Shown here piece by piece: positions 20,126 to 30,210 of a stretch of 38,468 bases of DNA. Where the stretch lies: positions 1 to 38,468 of the forward strand of contig JAAVTG010000020.1 in assembly GCA_011947345.1 (NCBI GenBank), read 5' to 3'. The notes beneath the pieces are model-generated. The model was given only the letters and a program-made list of their open reading frames with translations. It had not been told where the DNA came from and ran no database searches. Made by a program: the position numbers and the translations under genes. Within the stretch, counting starts at the first letter, position 1; each line of letters starts with the position of its first letter. Source of the stretch: Phytophthora quininea (taxonomy: Eukaryota; Oomycota; Peronosporomycetes; Peronosporales; Peronosporaceae).

Positions 20126-20330
20126 CTGCGCATTGCAGTCATCTGGGAGCAGTCGCTGCCGCTCAAGGAAGCAAGACTGCAGCACTCCGCAAAAAATTCA
20201 TTCAAGGCATCTTTTTGAATGAGTAGCAGCAGTTTTTATTCTTTTCTTCATCAATTCACCCCGCACTCAACGCAGCGGTCTGAGGCCTTGTCACCTTCTC
20301 GTTGCAGTAGTTTTTGACGTATCACTGTAG

Positions 20331-20645
20331 TCAGGGCCCCACTCTCTTGCTGACCCACTTGTTCAAGAACTGCATCATAGCGGCCCTTGTCTTCTTAGCT
20401 TTCTGTGCGGATTTCTTTGCTACCTCGCGAATAGCCGCCATAGCGTCGGCGCCCTGAAGCTCTTTGGAGGGCCTCATTGAGCTGAAGCGACTAAGCATGC
20501 GCTCGTCGTCATCACTATCGTTGTTGTCATCAACCTTCGCATCTGTTTGTTGGTATTTGCAAGCTCGAGAAGCGACGACGAGTTGGCCACGGCAGCATCA
20601 AGGCAAGCCAACAGGACGGCCAAAGCCGCCAATAGAAACCACTCA
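20331..20645 (-). pseudogene. Degenerate RXLR-like effector relic
   Basis: One minus-strand frame has a secretory signal-like core (FLLAALAVLLACLDAAVA) followed by a polar Ser/Leu/Asn stretch and an RRLM, a possible decayed RXLR. It has no ATG. A second frame holds an acidic DDDERML, like the dEER motif of these effectors, and runs through a Lys/Ala-rich helix to the stop at 20331. The missing start and the frame change indicate a broken gene. The order of signal, RxLx and acidic-ER is the only evidence; no effector domain is recognised. It lies 140 bp outside the right arm. Confidence 0.4.
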
Positions 20646-20888
20646 CAGCTAATTGAAAAGTGGGCTCAGTTTGGTGGTTCGGCAGTGCCAGCCAGGCTCG
20701 CAGCAATTCATTAACTTGTGCTTCAACATGTAGTATCTGGTTCAAATCAACGACAATGCACAGATTAGTCGTTGTCAATGTCCTCCGAAAACAAAACGGT
20801 GATCAGCCATCGTAGGAAATAAAATATTGAAGATTCGCATTTGTCTGACGAACACATACCAGAAGCCAATCTCTGCTACGCTTTCGAC

Positions 20889-23274
20889 CTACATGATGGT
20901 GCAGCGACCCTCGTTGACAGTTTTCCCGGCGCCTTCCATCTCCACGTCCTGGTCAGGAGCTACAGCGGTACCAGCTTTCAAATGTTGATCCATCTGAGCA
21001 CACAACAGCGCAGCAAATTATCAGCTACAACACAAGCGAAAGTAACCAAAACGAACACTTACCAGATCCTTAGTAAAAAGAAATGAACTCCCCACAGAAA
21101 ACTTGTCGCCGTTGTCGTATTGGACCATGTACATGCCATTCTCCAGCTGCTTCTCGACCACTCCACGGACAAACTGCGTGCAGCTTTCGCCCACAGCAAC
21201 CTTCGAGTAAACAACTGACCCAAGACCAAATTCTCGCAATATCTCAGAGAATTGCGGTGGAGGAGAATTCGTTGCAACATCGCTCGCTGTAGCTGAAACA
21301 TCCACCCATCCAATAGTTGCTGGACTCCCACCTGTTCTTGCGTCGCGACCATTTTCCTCTGCTAGCAAACTGGTGTTGTCACTCGCGACGACCGTCGAGA
21401 CCGCTGTACCGTACGGTGTCACGATTGCTGCGTGCTTGTTACTAAAACTTGGCGCCATAAAGACTGGGATAACACGCTCATCAGACTTCGTCGAAACAAA
21501 AGCTGGTTCTTGCTGGGGCTCAACTGCCACGACGCCACCTGCTGCTTCTTCGATAGCCGCCACAAACCTGCTCATGACGTCTCGCATGGGACCACTCAAT
21601 GTCATCCACAGCTCTTTGAACTCGCGCGCCAAAATGCAGCGCACAGCTTCTGGAAGCACCACCTGCTTATCCTCCCACAGCGTGCGTTGGCCTTCCGCGA
21701 TCTCCATAATCTTCTGCATAGAACTCTGCGTAACACCAATAAATTCGCGGATCCGCTGCTCGATATCGCTTTTCTTGATGGGTGCCGAGTCGCCAAAGTA
21801 CTCGATGTGCGCTTCAAGCGCCTTCTCTTGCTCTACTTGCTCAGTCTTCGCCTTGGCTTGCTGGATGGAATGGAACTCGTAGTAACGCAGAAGTGCAGAG
21901 GTAAGCATCGGGATAAATTTCGTCAGTGCCGACGTTGCCCGTGCCTCCGACGCCGCGCAGACCTCCTCGAACGACTTCGCAGCACGCTTCAGCGCTTCTT
22001 CACGTCGCTCACGAACTTTGCGGAACAAAATTGTCAGGTTCTGGTGGAAAGTCAACGACGTATTCGCAATCTTAAGGTCGAGGGCGGCCTTCTCCACTCG
22101 CGCCGCACTTTCATCTCGAGAACTCCACAACGCCTTCACCTCCATGTCGTCCGAGTTCCAAACGTCAACGAACGATTGAAGACTTGCAGACCCCTCCGTG
22201 TCGCCTTGCTCCATCAATTCACCCTGGCGAGTTTTCGCGAAGTTGACGATCTGGAGCGAGCGGGTCTCGCGCATTTGCTTGGCTGCTGAATGCGCTTGCT
22301 CACCACCCTTCACGTCGCGACTGGATTGTTCCCCCAGTGCAACGAGCTTCTCGTTAAGTGTGTCCAGTGCCTTCTCCACTTCAACGTTCGTGCCATCTCT
22401 CTGGCTGTTGGCGCTTGCAGCCCAACTCAGCCGAGTCTTGTACGCCGCACACGCTGCCGACAAGCACTCGATCGCTCTTTGGCAGCGGTTGCTCGTGCGA
22501 ACGCACTCTGGTCCGCTGCATCCATCAGTGCCTGCATCTTGGTCGCCACCTCTTCATCTTGCAGCGACAAAACTTCGTCCTTTGGGTTGCACGCTTCCGC
22601 TTCATTCACGTTCACCGTTGGCGGCAGATTCGCCACCACTTCCACCACCAAAGCAGCTCCTCTGGTCTGCACTTCCTGCTTCGTTTCGTCTGCCACCAGC
22701 TTCACCCACCTGGCAAGTGCATCCACCGTCAAATTCAGCTGCATCCCAAGCTCCAGTTCCGCCGGAACTTGCAGAGCTGTCCAGAGTTCAGCGACCCAGT
22801 CAGGGTTCCTCGTCGGGTGGCGAGCTGCCACTCGATCCTCCACCGTTTGCAGCAGTAGCTGCTGTGCCTTAGCGCAGTCTGCAGCACTGAGGATTCCCGT
22901 GTTCTGCTGGGTCTCTGGCGTGTCCTCCATCTTCTCGTCATTGTCCAGGAGCTCGAAGCTCCGGCGCTTGGGCCTCTTACTGGGCGTGTGGGGTCTGCAT
23001 TGGACTGACTCATCCGACGCTTCTCACGTTCTCGCTCGGGACTGCTGACGATCATTGCAGGAGCAGACAGCGGCACCGACACAGTTCTAGATGGCCGACG
23101 GGTGGTCTTGAGGTATTGGTACGCCTCTTGAGTGCGGTTGTTGCAGGCTTGCAGTGCAGCCACCAGTTCCTGACTGCTCAGCGGAGGCTCAAATTCGTAC
23201 ATGACGAGCACACGCAGCTGTTCAAGCTCGCGCAGACTGGGAGGGCCCCTCCATACAGCGGTGCCCGTTCCCAT
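20889..23274 (-). CDS. Large coiled-coil protein with UBA/CUE-like N-terminus, Tudor-like C-terminus and CaaX box
   Basis: Two exons: 23274-21063 and 20993-20889, with a 69 nt intron. The N-terminus (residues about 10-60) has a small three-helix pattern (SSQELVAALQACNNRTQEAY, YLK) like UBA/CUE domains. A basic patch SKRPKRRSFELLD follows, then several hundred residues of Ala/Glu/Lys/Gln-rich coiled coil. Near the C-terminus are VVYSKVAVGESCTQFVRGVV and MYMVQYDNGDKFSVG, which resemble a Tudor/chromo-like barrel (a site where such domains bind modified tails). The last residues are GRCTIM, a CaaX box; Met at the end favours farnesylation. Two -1 breaks, at 22990-22993 (GGGG) and near 22512, make exon 1 exactly 738 codons if one base is allowed at each (772 residues in all). 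Membrane association through a prenyl group is inferred. The family is not recognised. Confidence 0.75.
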
Positions 23275-23420
23275 ATTCTCCGTTCACGGAAAAGGTATCT
23301 CCGAAATGCTAAAAGGTTTTGTGGTGGTAGTTTGCCGCTGGATACAAGCGTCCAGTATAAGACGTTTGGTGGTGTGAGTACACAGTTCAGACCGACATAC
23401 CGTTATAGTTTTTGTCATCC

Positions 23421-24358
23421 ATGAAGACCAAGCTGAAGCTGCTGCTGCTGAGCGACTTGGAGGGCCAGATCCCGCGCGTTAATCAGCTCTGCGAGGAGCT
23501 GGTGAGCTCAGAAGACTGCGACGTCGATGCGGTGCTGGTGACTGGCGGACTGGTGTCCAAGCGAGGCCCACACGACTACGAGGCGCTGGAAGCAGTGGCT
23601 GCAGCCGAAGGAGACATGATGGCGCTGATCTCCAGGCTCGAGATGATCATCTGCAGAGTGCTCTACATCCCAGATGACGTACGCACAACTGCAGTCACTT
23701 GGCGAGTGGTTATTACTATTGGAACTGACTGGTAGCTGCTTTTCAGAATGACCCGCCGACGACGCGGAGTGTTGTGGTGGCGGCGCCATCGTTGACCCAG
23801 TACTCGTCGAATGTATACTGCCGAGAAGAGCAGCTAGTGGAAGGTGTGACGATCATGGGCGAAGCTCAGTATTTCAAGTACGTGCGAGATGGTGTAGTAA
23901 ACTACAGCAGTAAACAAACGAACTGATGTAGCTGATGGACAGGTTGGTGAACGACGGCAAGAACCCGATGCAGGACCGGGACATGGTGCTGGTGCTGCGA
24001 GATTCATCGGTCAAGGCGAGGTTACCCGCTGTGGAGAGTTCGTTCCTTGCGGGCTTGCTGCCGATGTTGTCCGCTAGTAAACCAGAGGAGCCTCGCCCGA
24101 TCGAAATCATCGGCGGCAGTGAACACCACCCACACGCACAGCTCCCGATCATTTATCCTGGTGAGTTGATTGGCGGATTGTGCAGTTGCATGGATTGTTG
24201 ACACCATTGATTGTTCCGGAGCAGGATCGTTGCGGTTGGGCCAGTACACCGTGCTGGAGATCGAGAAAGATCCTCTCGATGAAAAGTGGGGCGTGGCCGC
24301 CGTGATCTCGCACCAACTGGAGAAGGAGGATGAAGAGGGCGAGGATGACGGGTACTAG
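23421..24358 (+). CDS. Calcineurin-like phosphoesterase-fold protein, metal ligands degenerate
   Basis: Four exons are 23421-23678, 23747-23877, 23943-24160 and 24225-24358 (246 residues; introns 64-68 nt). The first strand-loop reads LLLSDLEGQIPRVNQLCEEL, where active enzymes have D-x-H. The next motif reads VLVTGGLVSKRG where GD..D is usual. The C-terminal IIYPGSLRLGQYTVLEIE matches the PGS/R strand that ends many small metallophosphoesterases. The expected GNH and GHxH motifs are not obvious. The fold call is reasonable; catalysis is doubtful, so a binding or scaffold role is possible. The tail is acidic (EKEDEEGEDDGY). It is divergent from the coiled-coil gene, with 146 bp between their start codons. 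Confidence 0.65.
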
Positions 24359-24984
24359 ATCCATCCGACCGGTCGTGTTCGTGTGGCTTCTATCCATAGA
24401 GGCAACTCGTTGCAAGAGAGCGAGCAATCCGCATCTTGGTGTTGACGACCAGTTAAGATCTGTGACGTGTGTGCCGGCCGTTGAAGCTGTTAGCTGCGCC
24501 GGCGTTCGTTGCACACGGAAGTCAAAGTCTCCTAACCGCTAGCTAGCTATCGGAGCAAACGTCAGACGGATTTTGCCGTTCCGCGCGTGGCGAGTAAAGC
24601 CCTTTTGCTGTTTGTTGAGGTGGTACAGCGTCTTGTGGTCGGGGTGGACCGTCGTGTCGAGCGCAGTGGGGCAATATGCAATCCAACGACCGTCCGACGC
24701 ATTATTCTCTTAGTCGTAACGACGGACTTGAACACGCGTGTTCGCATTGGCGAAGTGTTGCCGAAGTCCACCATCACCAGTTCGGGCCGCGCTCCAGCAC
24801 CATTGACACCAACGGGCGAGTAACGCTCCACGTGCACCGCGAAAGAAGAGTCGGTGCACCAGCGGCACGCTCAACGTCATTGGACTGGACTGTTCATCGT
24901 CGGCCGTTGCGATAGCGGGTTCGTTACAGCAGCCGAGTATGGGATGGGGAGCGGACCAGGAAGGGACACCTGTTTGCCAGCTCA
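24359..24984. other. Intergenic region upstream of the PPM phosphatase
   Basis: I see no gene I can support. Several frames are open for 60-90 codons on both strands, but none has recognisable content. The stretch probably holds the 3' end of the phosphoesterase-like gene and the promoter of the phosphatase. Confidence 0.5.
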
Positions 24985-25003
24985 GCTCACTCTCCATTCC
25001 TCC
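24985..25003 (+). promoter_or_regulatory. Initiator-like core promoter of the PPM phosphatase
   Basis: GCTCACTCTCCATTCCTCC fits the oomycete initiator plus its pyrimidine-rich flank with one mismatch (C for T in TCATT). It lies about 10-28 nt before the ATG at 25013. Confidence 0.45.
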
Positions 25004-25012
25004 ACCTGGGCC

Positions 25013-26041
25013 ATGAACGCCGCGCAGTATCTGCTGGACCGCATGCGGACGTGCAAGGCGCTGGGCGAGCTGGGCGACCCGTCCAAGAAGAAATCGCGCG
25101 GCTGCTTCGAGTCGGTTGGCAGCGCCGCGCACACGTTCCACGGAGACGATGCCGTGGGCTACGGACCGGGCTACATGGTGGTGGCGGACGGCGTGTCCGG
25201 CACCATGAAGGCCTCGGGTGTGTTGGCCCGCCTCCTCGTCGCCGAGACGCTGACAGCGCTATCCAAGCTCCGCAAACACGCAAGAGAGATGCCCGCGTGC
25301 GCCGAGGACTTTAGTCAGAGCATCCAGACAGCGATCAAGAGCGCTCGGAAGTCGTGCAAGCGCAAAGGTCGACTGGACTCGACCATCTCTGCAGTGTATT
25401 TCGAAGAGACGACGCGGCAAATGTTTGTGTACACGATCGGCGACTGCAAGTGCGCCGTGCTCCGACGCGGCGACCTGGTGTTTGAAAGCGACTCGATCAT
25501 CTACGACTTTAACGTGCCGGCAGTGGTGTCGAGCAACCAGACCATCAACTACGCCGCAGAGGTGCAGATTCAAACGTTCAGCTACGAGACCGGAGACGTG
25601 TGCATGTTATTTTCCGACGGCGTGCACGATAACTTGTACGTGGACGATATTGTGGCGTGTGTGTCGTCAGCTATGAGTGCTCCACCCGCTCGATCGAAGG
25701 GCGGCGCTGCAGAGGAGATGGCGCGCAGGACAGTGCAGAAAGCCAAGGACACATTCTCGTGCACCTCCGACTACATCCCGTTCGCCGTGTCGGCGGCGGG
25801 CTTCTGCAGAGAAGCGCTCGAAGAGCTCGAGCAGAGCCAGACCGTCAACTCGGAGGAGTTTGAGCGGTTCCGACAAAAGTGCGAGGAGATCCCGTCGTTA
25901 GAAGTGACGCGACCGGCGTTCAGTAAGGAGCGGCGTGTGCGGCAACTGGCGTTCTACAGCGCGTCGAACCTGCTGGCCTTCGCACACAAGAAGCAGGGCA
26001 AGCGCGACGACATTTCCGTGTGCGCTGCAGTGCTAGCGTAA
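25013..26041 (+). CDS. PPM/PP2C-type protein phosphatase
   Basis: It is a metal-dependent Ser/Thr phosphatase of the PPM fold, 342 residues in a single exon. Motifs in order: DDAVGYGPGYMVVADGVSGT (the GxxxxxxDGVGG-type metal site, here ADGVSG), ISAVYFEETTRQMFVYTIGD (the A..GD strand pair, with D binding metal), CMLFSDGVHDNL (the SDG..D motif), and C-terminal KRDDISVCAAVL (the DDI motif, with the last metal Asp). The architecture is like the PPTC7/SpoIIE-like branch, which is often mitochondrial, but I see no clear presequence. The start is supported by the initiator at 24985; an earlier in-frame codon at 24854 would precede it. Confidence 0.92.
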   Translation: MNAAQYLLDRMRTCKALGELGDPSKKKSRGCFESVGSAAHTFHGDDAVGYGPGYMVVADGVSGTMKASGVLARLLVAETLTALSKLRKHAREMPACAEDFSQSIQTAIKSARKSCKRKGRLDSTISAVYFEETTRQMFVYTIGDCKCAVLRRGDLVFESDSIIYDFNVPAVVSSNQTINYAAEVQIQTFSYETGDVCMLFSDGVHDNLYVDDIVACVSSAMSAPPARSKGGAAEEMARRTVQKAKDTFSCTSDYIPFAVSAAGFCREALEELEQSQTVNSEEFERFRQKCEEIPSLEVTRPAFSKERRVRQLAFYSASNLLAFAHKKQGKRDDISVCAAVLA

Positions 26042-26276
26042 AAATGCTCCATTGGCAGACATTCCCACACCATGCAGACTGGTACATTGCGACCCCGAAG
26101 AAGCAGGGCAATTGGACCAAGCAGCAGCAACAACCAGGCAAGACCACCGTATGATAACTAACTTTATCAGTAAAATCAGATATTATGCTAGCATCTTTGA
26201 CTTGGTGTTTGTATCCCCCACAAAGTACTTTTTCACAGTAGTATTTCGTAGCGAAAAGTGCTCCTGACCAGTCAAC

Positions 26277-28633
26277 ATGGGCAAGCGATCGCGGAACGGG
26301 CGTGGTGGAGGCCGCGGCGGCGGCAAGAAGCAGCGCGCGGCGGGCCAAGCAGACGACTGGCGTGCCGACAAGTTCGCCGACTGGGTGTACGAGAACGCGG
26401 ACTTTGACGCGTACTACAAGGCGCAAGGCATCGTCCCGGACGCTGACTGGGAGGCCTTCAAGAAGGCGCTGGCGACGCCACTGCCGACGACGTTCCGCAT
26501 CAACAGCTCATGTCCCTTTGCCGACCGGTAAAGTGGCCGTACTTTTGCAATGGTTTACAAGCTCTATACATTGGTGTTGACTGTGCTATTACGTGCGTTG
26601 GTACAGCATCCGCGAACACATTGAGCAGGACTTCAAATTCGACGGTTTGGTGGTGGATGACGAGCCTGTGGAGCCCATCAGCTCCATGCAATGGTATCCG
26701 GACAACCGCGGCTTCACGTGGTCGGTGGAGCGCCGTCGTGTTCGCAAACTTCCAATTCTCAAGGAGTTCCAGTCGTGGCTGGTGGAGCTCTCCAACAGTG
26801 GAAGTATCACGCGCCAGGAGGCCGTGAGTATGATCCCGCCGCTTGTATTAGGCGTGGAACCGCACCACAAAGTGCTGGACATGTGCGCTGCTCCAGGGTC
26901 AAAGACGTCGCAGTTGCTGGAGTCGTTGCACTCCCAGGAACTTGCTTCGGGAAAGACTCCGAGCGGTGTCGTGGTGGCCAACGATGTGGACTTGAAGCGT
27001 GCTTATATGCTGGTGCACCAGTCGAAGCGTATCAGCTCGCCAGCTCTACTGGTTACGTGCCATGAGGCTCAGAACATCCCATTCTTAGGCAAAGAAGGAA
27101 CCGAAAGTGAAGGCGTGTTCGACCGTATTTTGTGTGATGCACCCTGCAGCGGTGATGGCACTCTGCGTAAGAACCCACTCATCTGGAAGAACTGGAGCGC
27201 AAAGAACGGCATTGCACTGCACCCGCTTCAACTGCAGATTGCCAAGCGAGGAGCATCACTGCTGAAGGTTGGAGGGTACATGTGCTACTCGACCTGTACG
27301 TTCAACCCGCTCGAAAACGAAGCGGTGGTGGCCGATCTCCTGCGCTGGAGCAAGGGATCTCTGGAACTTGTGGATGTGTCGGACAGATTGCCGCTGTTGA
27401 AACGTCGGCCTGGTATCAACACGTGGAAGGTATTGGACTCGCAGTTGATGGAGTTTGCTTCGTACGAGAGTTGGGTCGAGGAGAACATGAAGGAGAAGAG
27501 GAAGGACAAGCTCCGATCGACGATGTTCCCACCGACGTCGGAAGAGGCTTCGAGTATGCACCTGGAGCGCTGCATGCGGTGTTTGCCGCAGGATGAGAAT
27601 ACTGGTGGCTTCTTCATTTGCTTGTTGAAGAAATTGTCTGTTACTCCGGAGGACAAGGAAGAGGTTTCAACGGACAAGGTTAAGTCGGTAAAATCCGAGA
27701 AGCCCACGGAGAAAACCGAGGGAGAAGTGAAGGACGAATCGGTGGCTTCAAGTGCAGCGACGGCGAGCGATAACAAGGCGGAGACTAAGCCTAACAGCGA
27801 CGAGAGTGCCGTCAAGCCGCGGAGGAACCGCCGAGATGACCGTCGTAACCAAAAGGGCGAGATTTATGTGGCCTTTGGTGCTGACAACTGGAACAGCGTG
27901 CGTGAATACTACAACGTGGACCCGGCCTTCTCTGCGTCGCAGCTGATCACGCGGTCAGAGGATGCCAAGTCCGTCACGTTCGTGACTGAGAGTATTACGA
28001 TGGCTCTCTTGGAGGAGATAAAGCGCAAGAAGTTGAAGGTCGTGTACGCAGGCCTGAAGATGTTTGAGCGCAACGAGACTGCTGAGGGCGGCAAGGTTTA
28101 CCGCGTGTGCCAAGCTGGACTCCCGCACTTCTTGCCGTTCATGAACAGCCGCAAGGCGAAGGTATCTCCGAAGGACTTCCAGATGATGTTGGGGCGACTT
28201 GGCGACCTGCTTGATTTCAACGAGTTTGAGCCAGCGATTCGCCAGTACTTTGAAGATGCCCCGATTGGAAGCGTCGTGTGCATGCTCGACCGTCCTGGAC
28301 AGTCTGCTGTCGAGTACGTATCCCCATCCTATCCAGTTATGGTATTTAACTCGATGCTCACTCACAGCTCTGCTCACATTGCTATTCTACAGGTCTAAGG
28401 TGATGAACCTAGTGGTGTGGCGAGGCCGCAACTCGGTGAACGTGATGGCGGCCAAGGCCGATGTCGCTGTGCTGCTGGGTACGTTGAAGGAGTTGAAGAT
28501 TTACAACGAAAAGGTTCAGGAGGCAGTGCTCGAGGCCAAGACGGTCAAGGACGCGGAGCGTGCGGCTCGCGATGAGAAAAAGCAGGAACAGGAGGAGACG
28601 GGTGAGGAGAAGAAGGTGGTCCCTGCCGTGTAA
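26277..28633 (+). CDS. NSUN2: NSUN2-type RNA (cytosine-5) methyltransferase
   Basis: It methylates cytosine at C5 in tRNA and probably other RNAs, using S-adenosylmethionine, mainly in the nucleus. Three exons are 26277-26527, 26607-28313 and 28393-28633 (732 residues; both introns 79 nt). The N-terminus is basic and Gly/Arg-rich (RNGRGGGRGGGKKQR). The Rossmann core shows motif I (VLDMCAAPGSKTSQLLE), NDVDLKRAYMLVHQSKR, motif IV with the release cysteine (CDAPCSGDGTLRKN) and motif VI with the catalytic cysteine (YSTCTFNPLENEAVV). NPLIWKNWSAKNGIALHPLQ is characteristic of the NSUN2 branch. A charged Glu/Lys linker precedes a PUA-like C-terminus (IKRKKLKVVYAGLKMFER). No frame breaks are present. 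Confidence 0.95.
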
Positions 28634-28905
28634 TGCGATTCATCCGACGACCGCAGTTCCAAGACGCCACGATAGAATGCCGAGTTTGAATACATATTGA
28701 TGCTACATCCAAGAAACTAAATTTGTCAGGAACTTGGTCACCACGTTGCGAGGTGCAGGAATAGCTAGCTAGCATCATCGTCCTCGAACCGGGAAGCGAG
28801 CAAAGTTTATTTCTATTTGAACGTTTGAAGACACACTCAAACAGAACTTCCGACCACGAAAACGCGAATCGATATGAGCGGGAAGCGAGGTCATCACCAG
28901 CTGAA

Positions 28906-30039
28906 ATGCTCCAACTTCCCGACCACCTCGACACTCCGGCGTTCACATGGTATGAGAGCTCGTTTTCGTTTTCATTGCTTGGTGAACCCTCACCGCTTGC
29001 TCTATTATGCTTCGTGTAGCGAGGTGTGCAAGATCTCAGTGCGTTCGGCGCAGAAGCTCATGGACCACGTGAATTTCTCGCCTCTCCACCAAGCCTCGCT
29101 TGGCTTGGGCAAGTCGAGAGCCCCCGAACGAGCCAAGTCGATGCATTTGCGTCGATTGCTTTACGACGGCTCCAAGCTCTTTTGGCGAGTCAACGAAACG
29201 CTGGATCTGTGCATCTACGAAGACAAATCGATCAACTGCGTCACCATCCGCGCCTTCACGCACACATCGCAGCAGGCTGATAATTCACCTAGCAAAACCC
29301 TGGGGACTCGATTCCACCGCTGGAACTGGATTTGCGTCGGCTGCGACAGACTTTGGGTCTCGACACAACGCCCCGAGTGCAAGCTTTTCAAGGGAAGATG
29401 ATGATGAATTTGTATCGACCGGCAGGCATGACGCCAAGTATGAAAACGAAGGCTGCGATCGAGTCGCTAACACCGGACAATTCCGCCGAGCTGATCACCA
29501 AGTTCTTGCTAGGACGCTTGCAAGCTGCTCGCGACCCGCGTGATCGTATCAATCTCACGCTACAGAAGCTCAACGACGACGAGGTCGACCCAATAGATCT
29601 CTTGTTGCAGACCTCCAGTGCATCGAAGCCTATGCCCACAGACTTGGCCGTCCGTCGTCGTCACACTATTGACGATGTCAAAGACGCTCAGAAAGAAGTT
29701 TCCGTGGCGGCGACACGACTCAAGAACGCACGCATCAAAGCTGAGGAGCTGTCGAACTTGGCTCGGTTGACGCTGGACGCTTTTTCACGCGAGTATGGCT
29801 CCAACAGCCCGGACGAAACGCGAATGATCGCACGAACGCAAGCTGACGTTGCAGCGTTGGCATCGTCGGCGTCGAATACGATCCTGGGTCTCGCAGGAAG
29901 TCGACGCCACAGTATCATGCCTAACAAACCTGCATCCGCCTGGTTCCGAGCTTACGATCGCGTGGTGCTTCAAAACGCGGTTGAACGCAGCAAAGGGTGC
30001 TGCACGAATTGCCGCAGTTCCATGAACAGGAATCTGTAG
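28906..30039 (+). CDS. Zinc-finger-like protein of unknown function, small first exon
   Basis: Exon 1 (28906-28949) is 44 nt and exon 2 is 29020-30039, with a 70 nt intron (GTATGAG..TGTAG). The splice creates FTCEVCKISVRSAQKLMDH followed by VNFSPLH, a C-x2-C-x12-H-x6-H finger that is broken if the intron is read through. Downstream are a basic segment (LRRLLYDGSKLFWRVNETLD), a conserved-looking YRPAGMTPSMKTKAAIES, a helical Lys/Glu-rich region, and a Cys-containing tail (KGCCTNCRSSMNRNL). One -1 break at the GGGG run 29302-29305; allowing one base gives exactly 355 codons. An alternative ATG at 28874 ignores the intron and loses the finger. Nucleic-acid or protein binding is a guess from the finger. 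Confidence 0.65.
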
Positions 30040-30210
30040 GGCTGATCGAACACTAAACTTCAAACGCAATATATATTTTGGATAGCAGCATGAACTTGCC
30101 ATCTCTTTTATTGAAATCGAACATGTCGGGAGATATCGTTGCGATGAAAGCAAACGCCAGCAAGTTTATCATGCTCAAGGATTTTATATTTCGTGAACGA
30201 TAAACGTGCG

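Larger units (their letters stand above)
17918..20191 (-). repeat. Right arm of large inverted repeat
   Basis: This arm is the inverted copy of 8506-15996 without the Ty3 element. Divergence is low: scattered substitutions, one extra 82 bp tandem unit, and a CCCCC where the left arm has CCCC in the small-protein gene. The spacer between the arms is 1921 bp. Confidence 0.9.

Noticed and set aside
8506..20191. The inverted arms as terminal inverted repeats of one large DNA transposon
   Set aside because: The spacer holds no transposase, only a LINE remnant and an unknown ORF, and no target duplication flanks 8506 and 20191.
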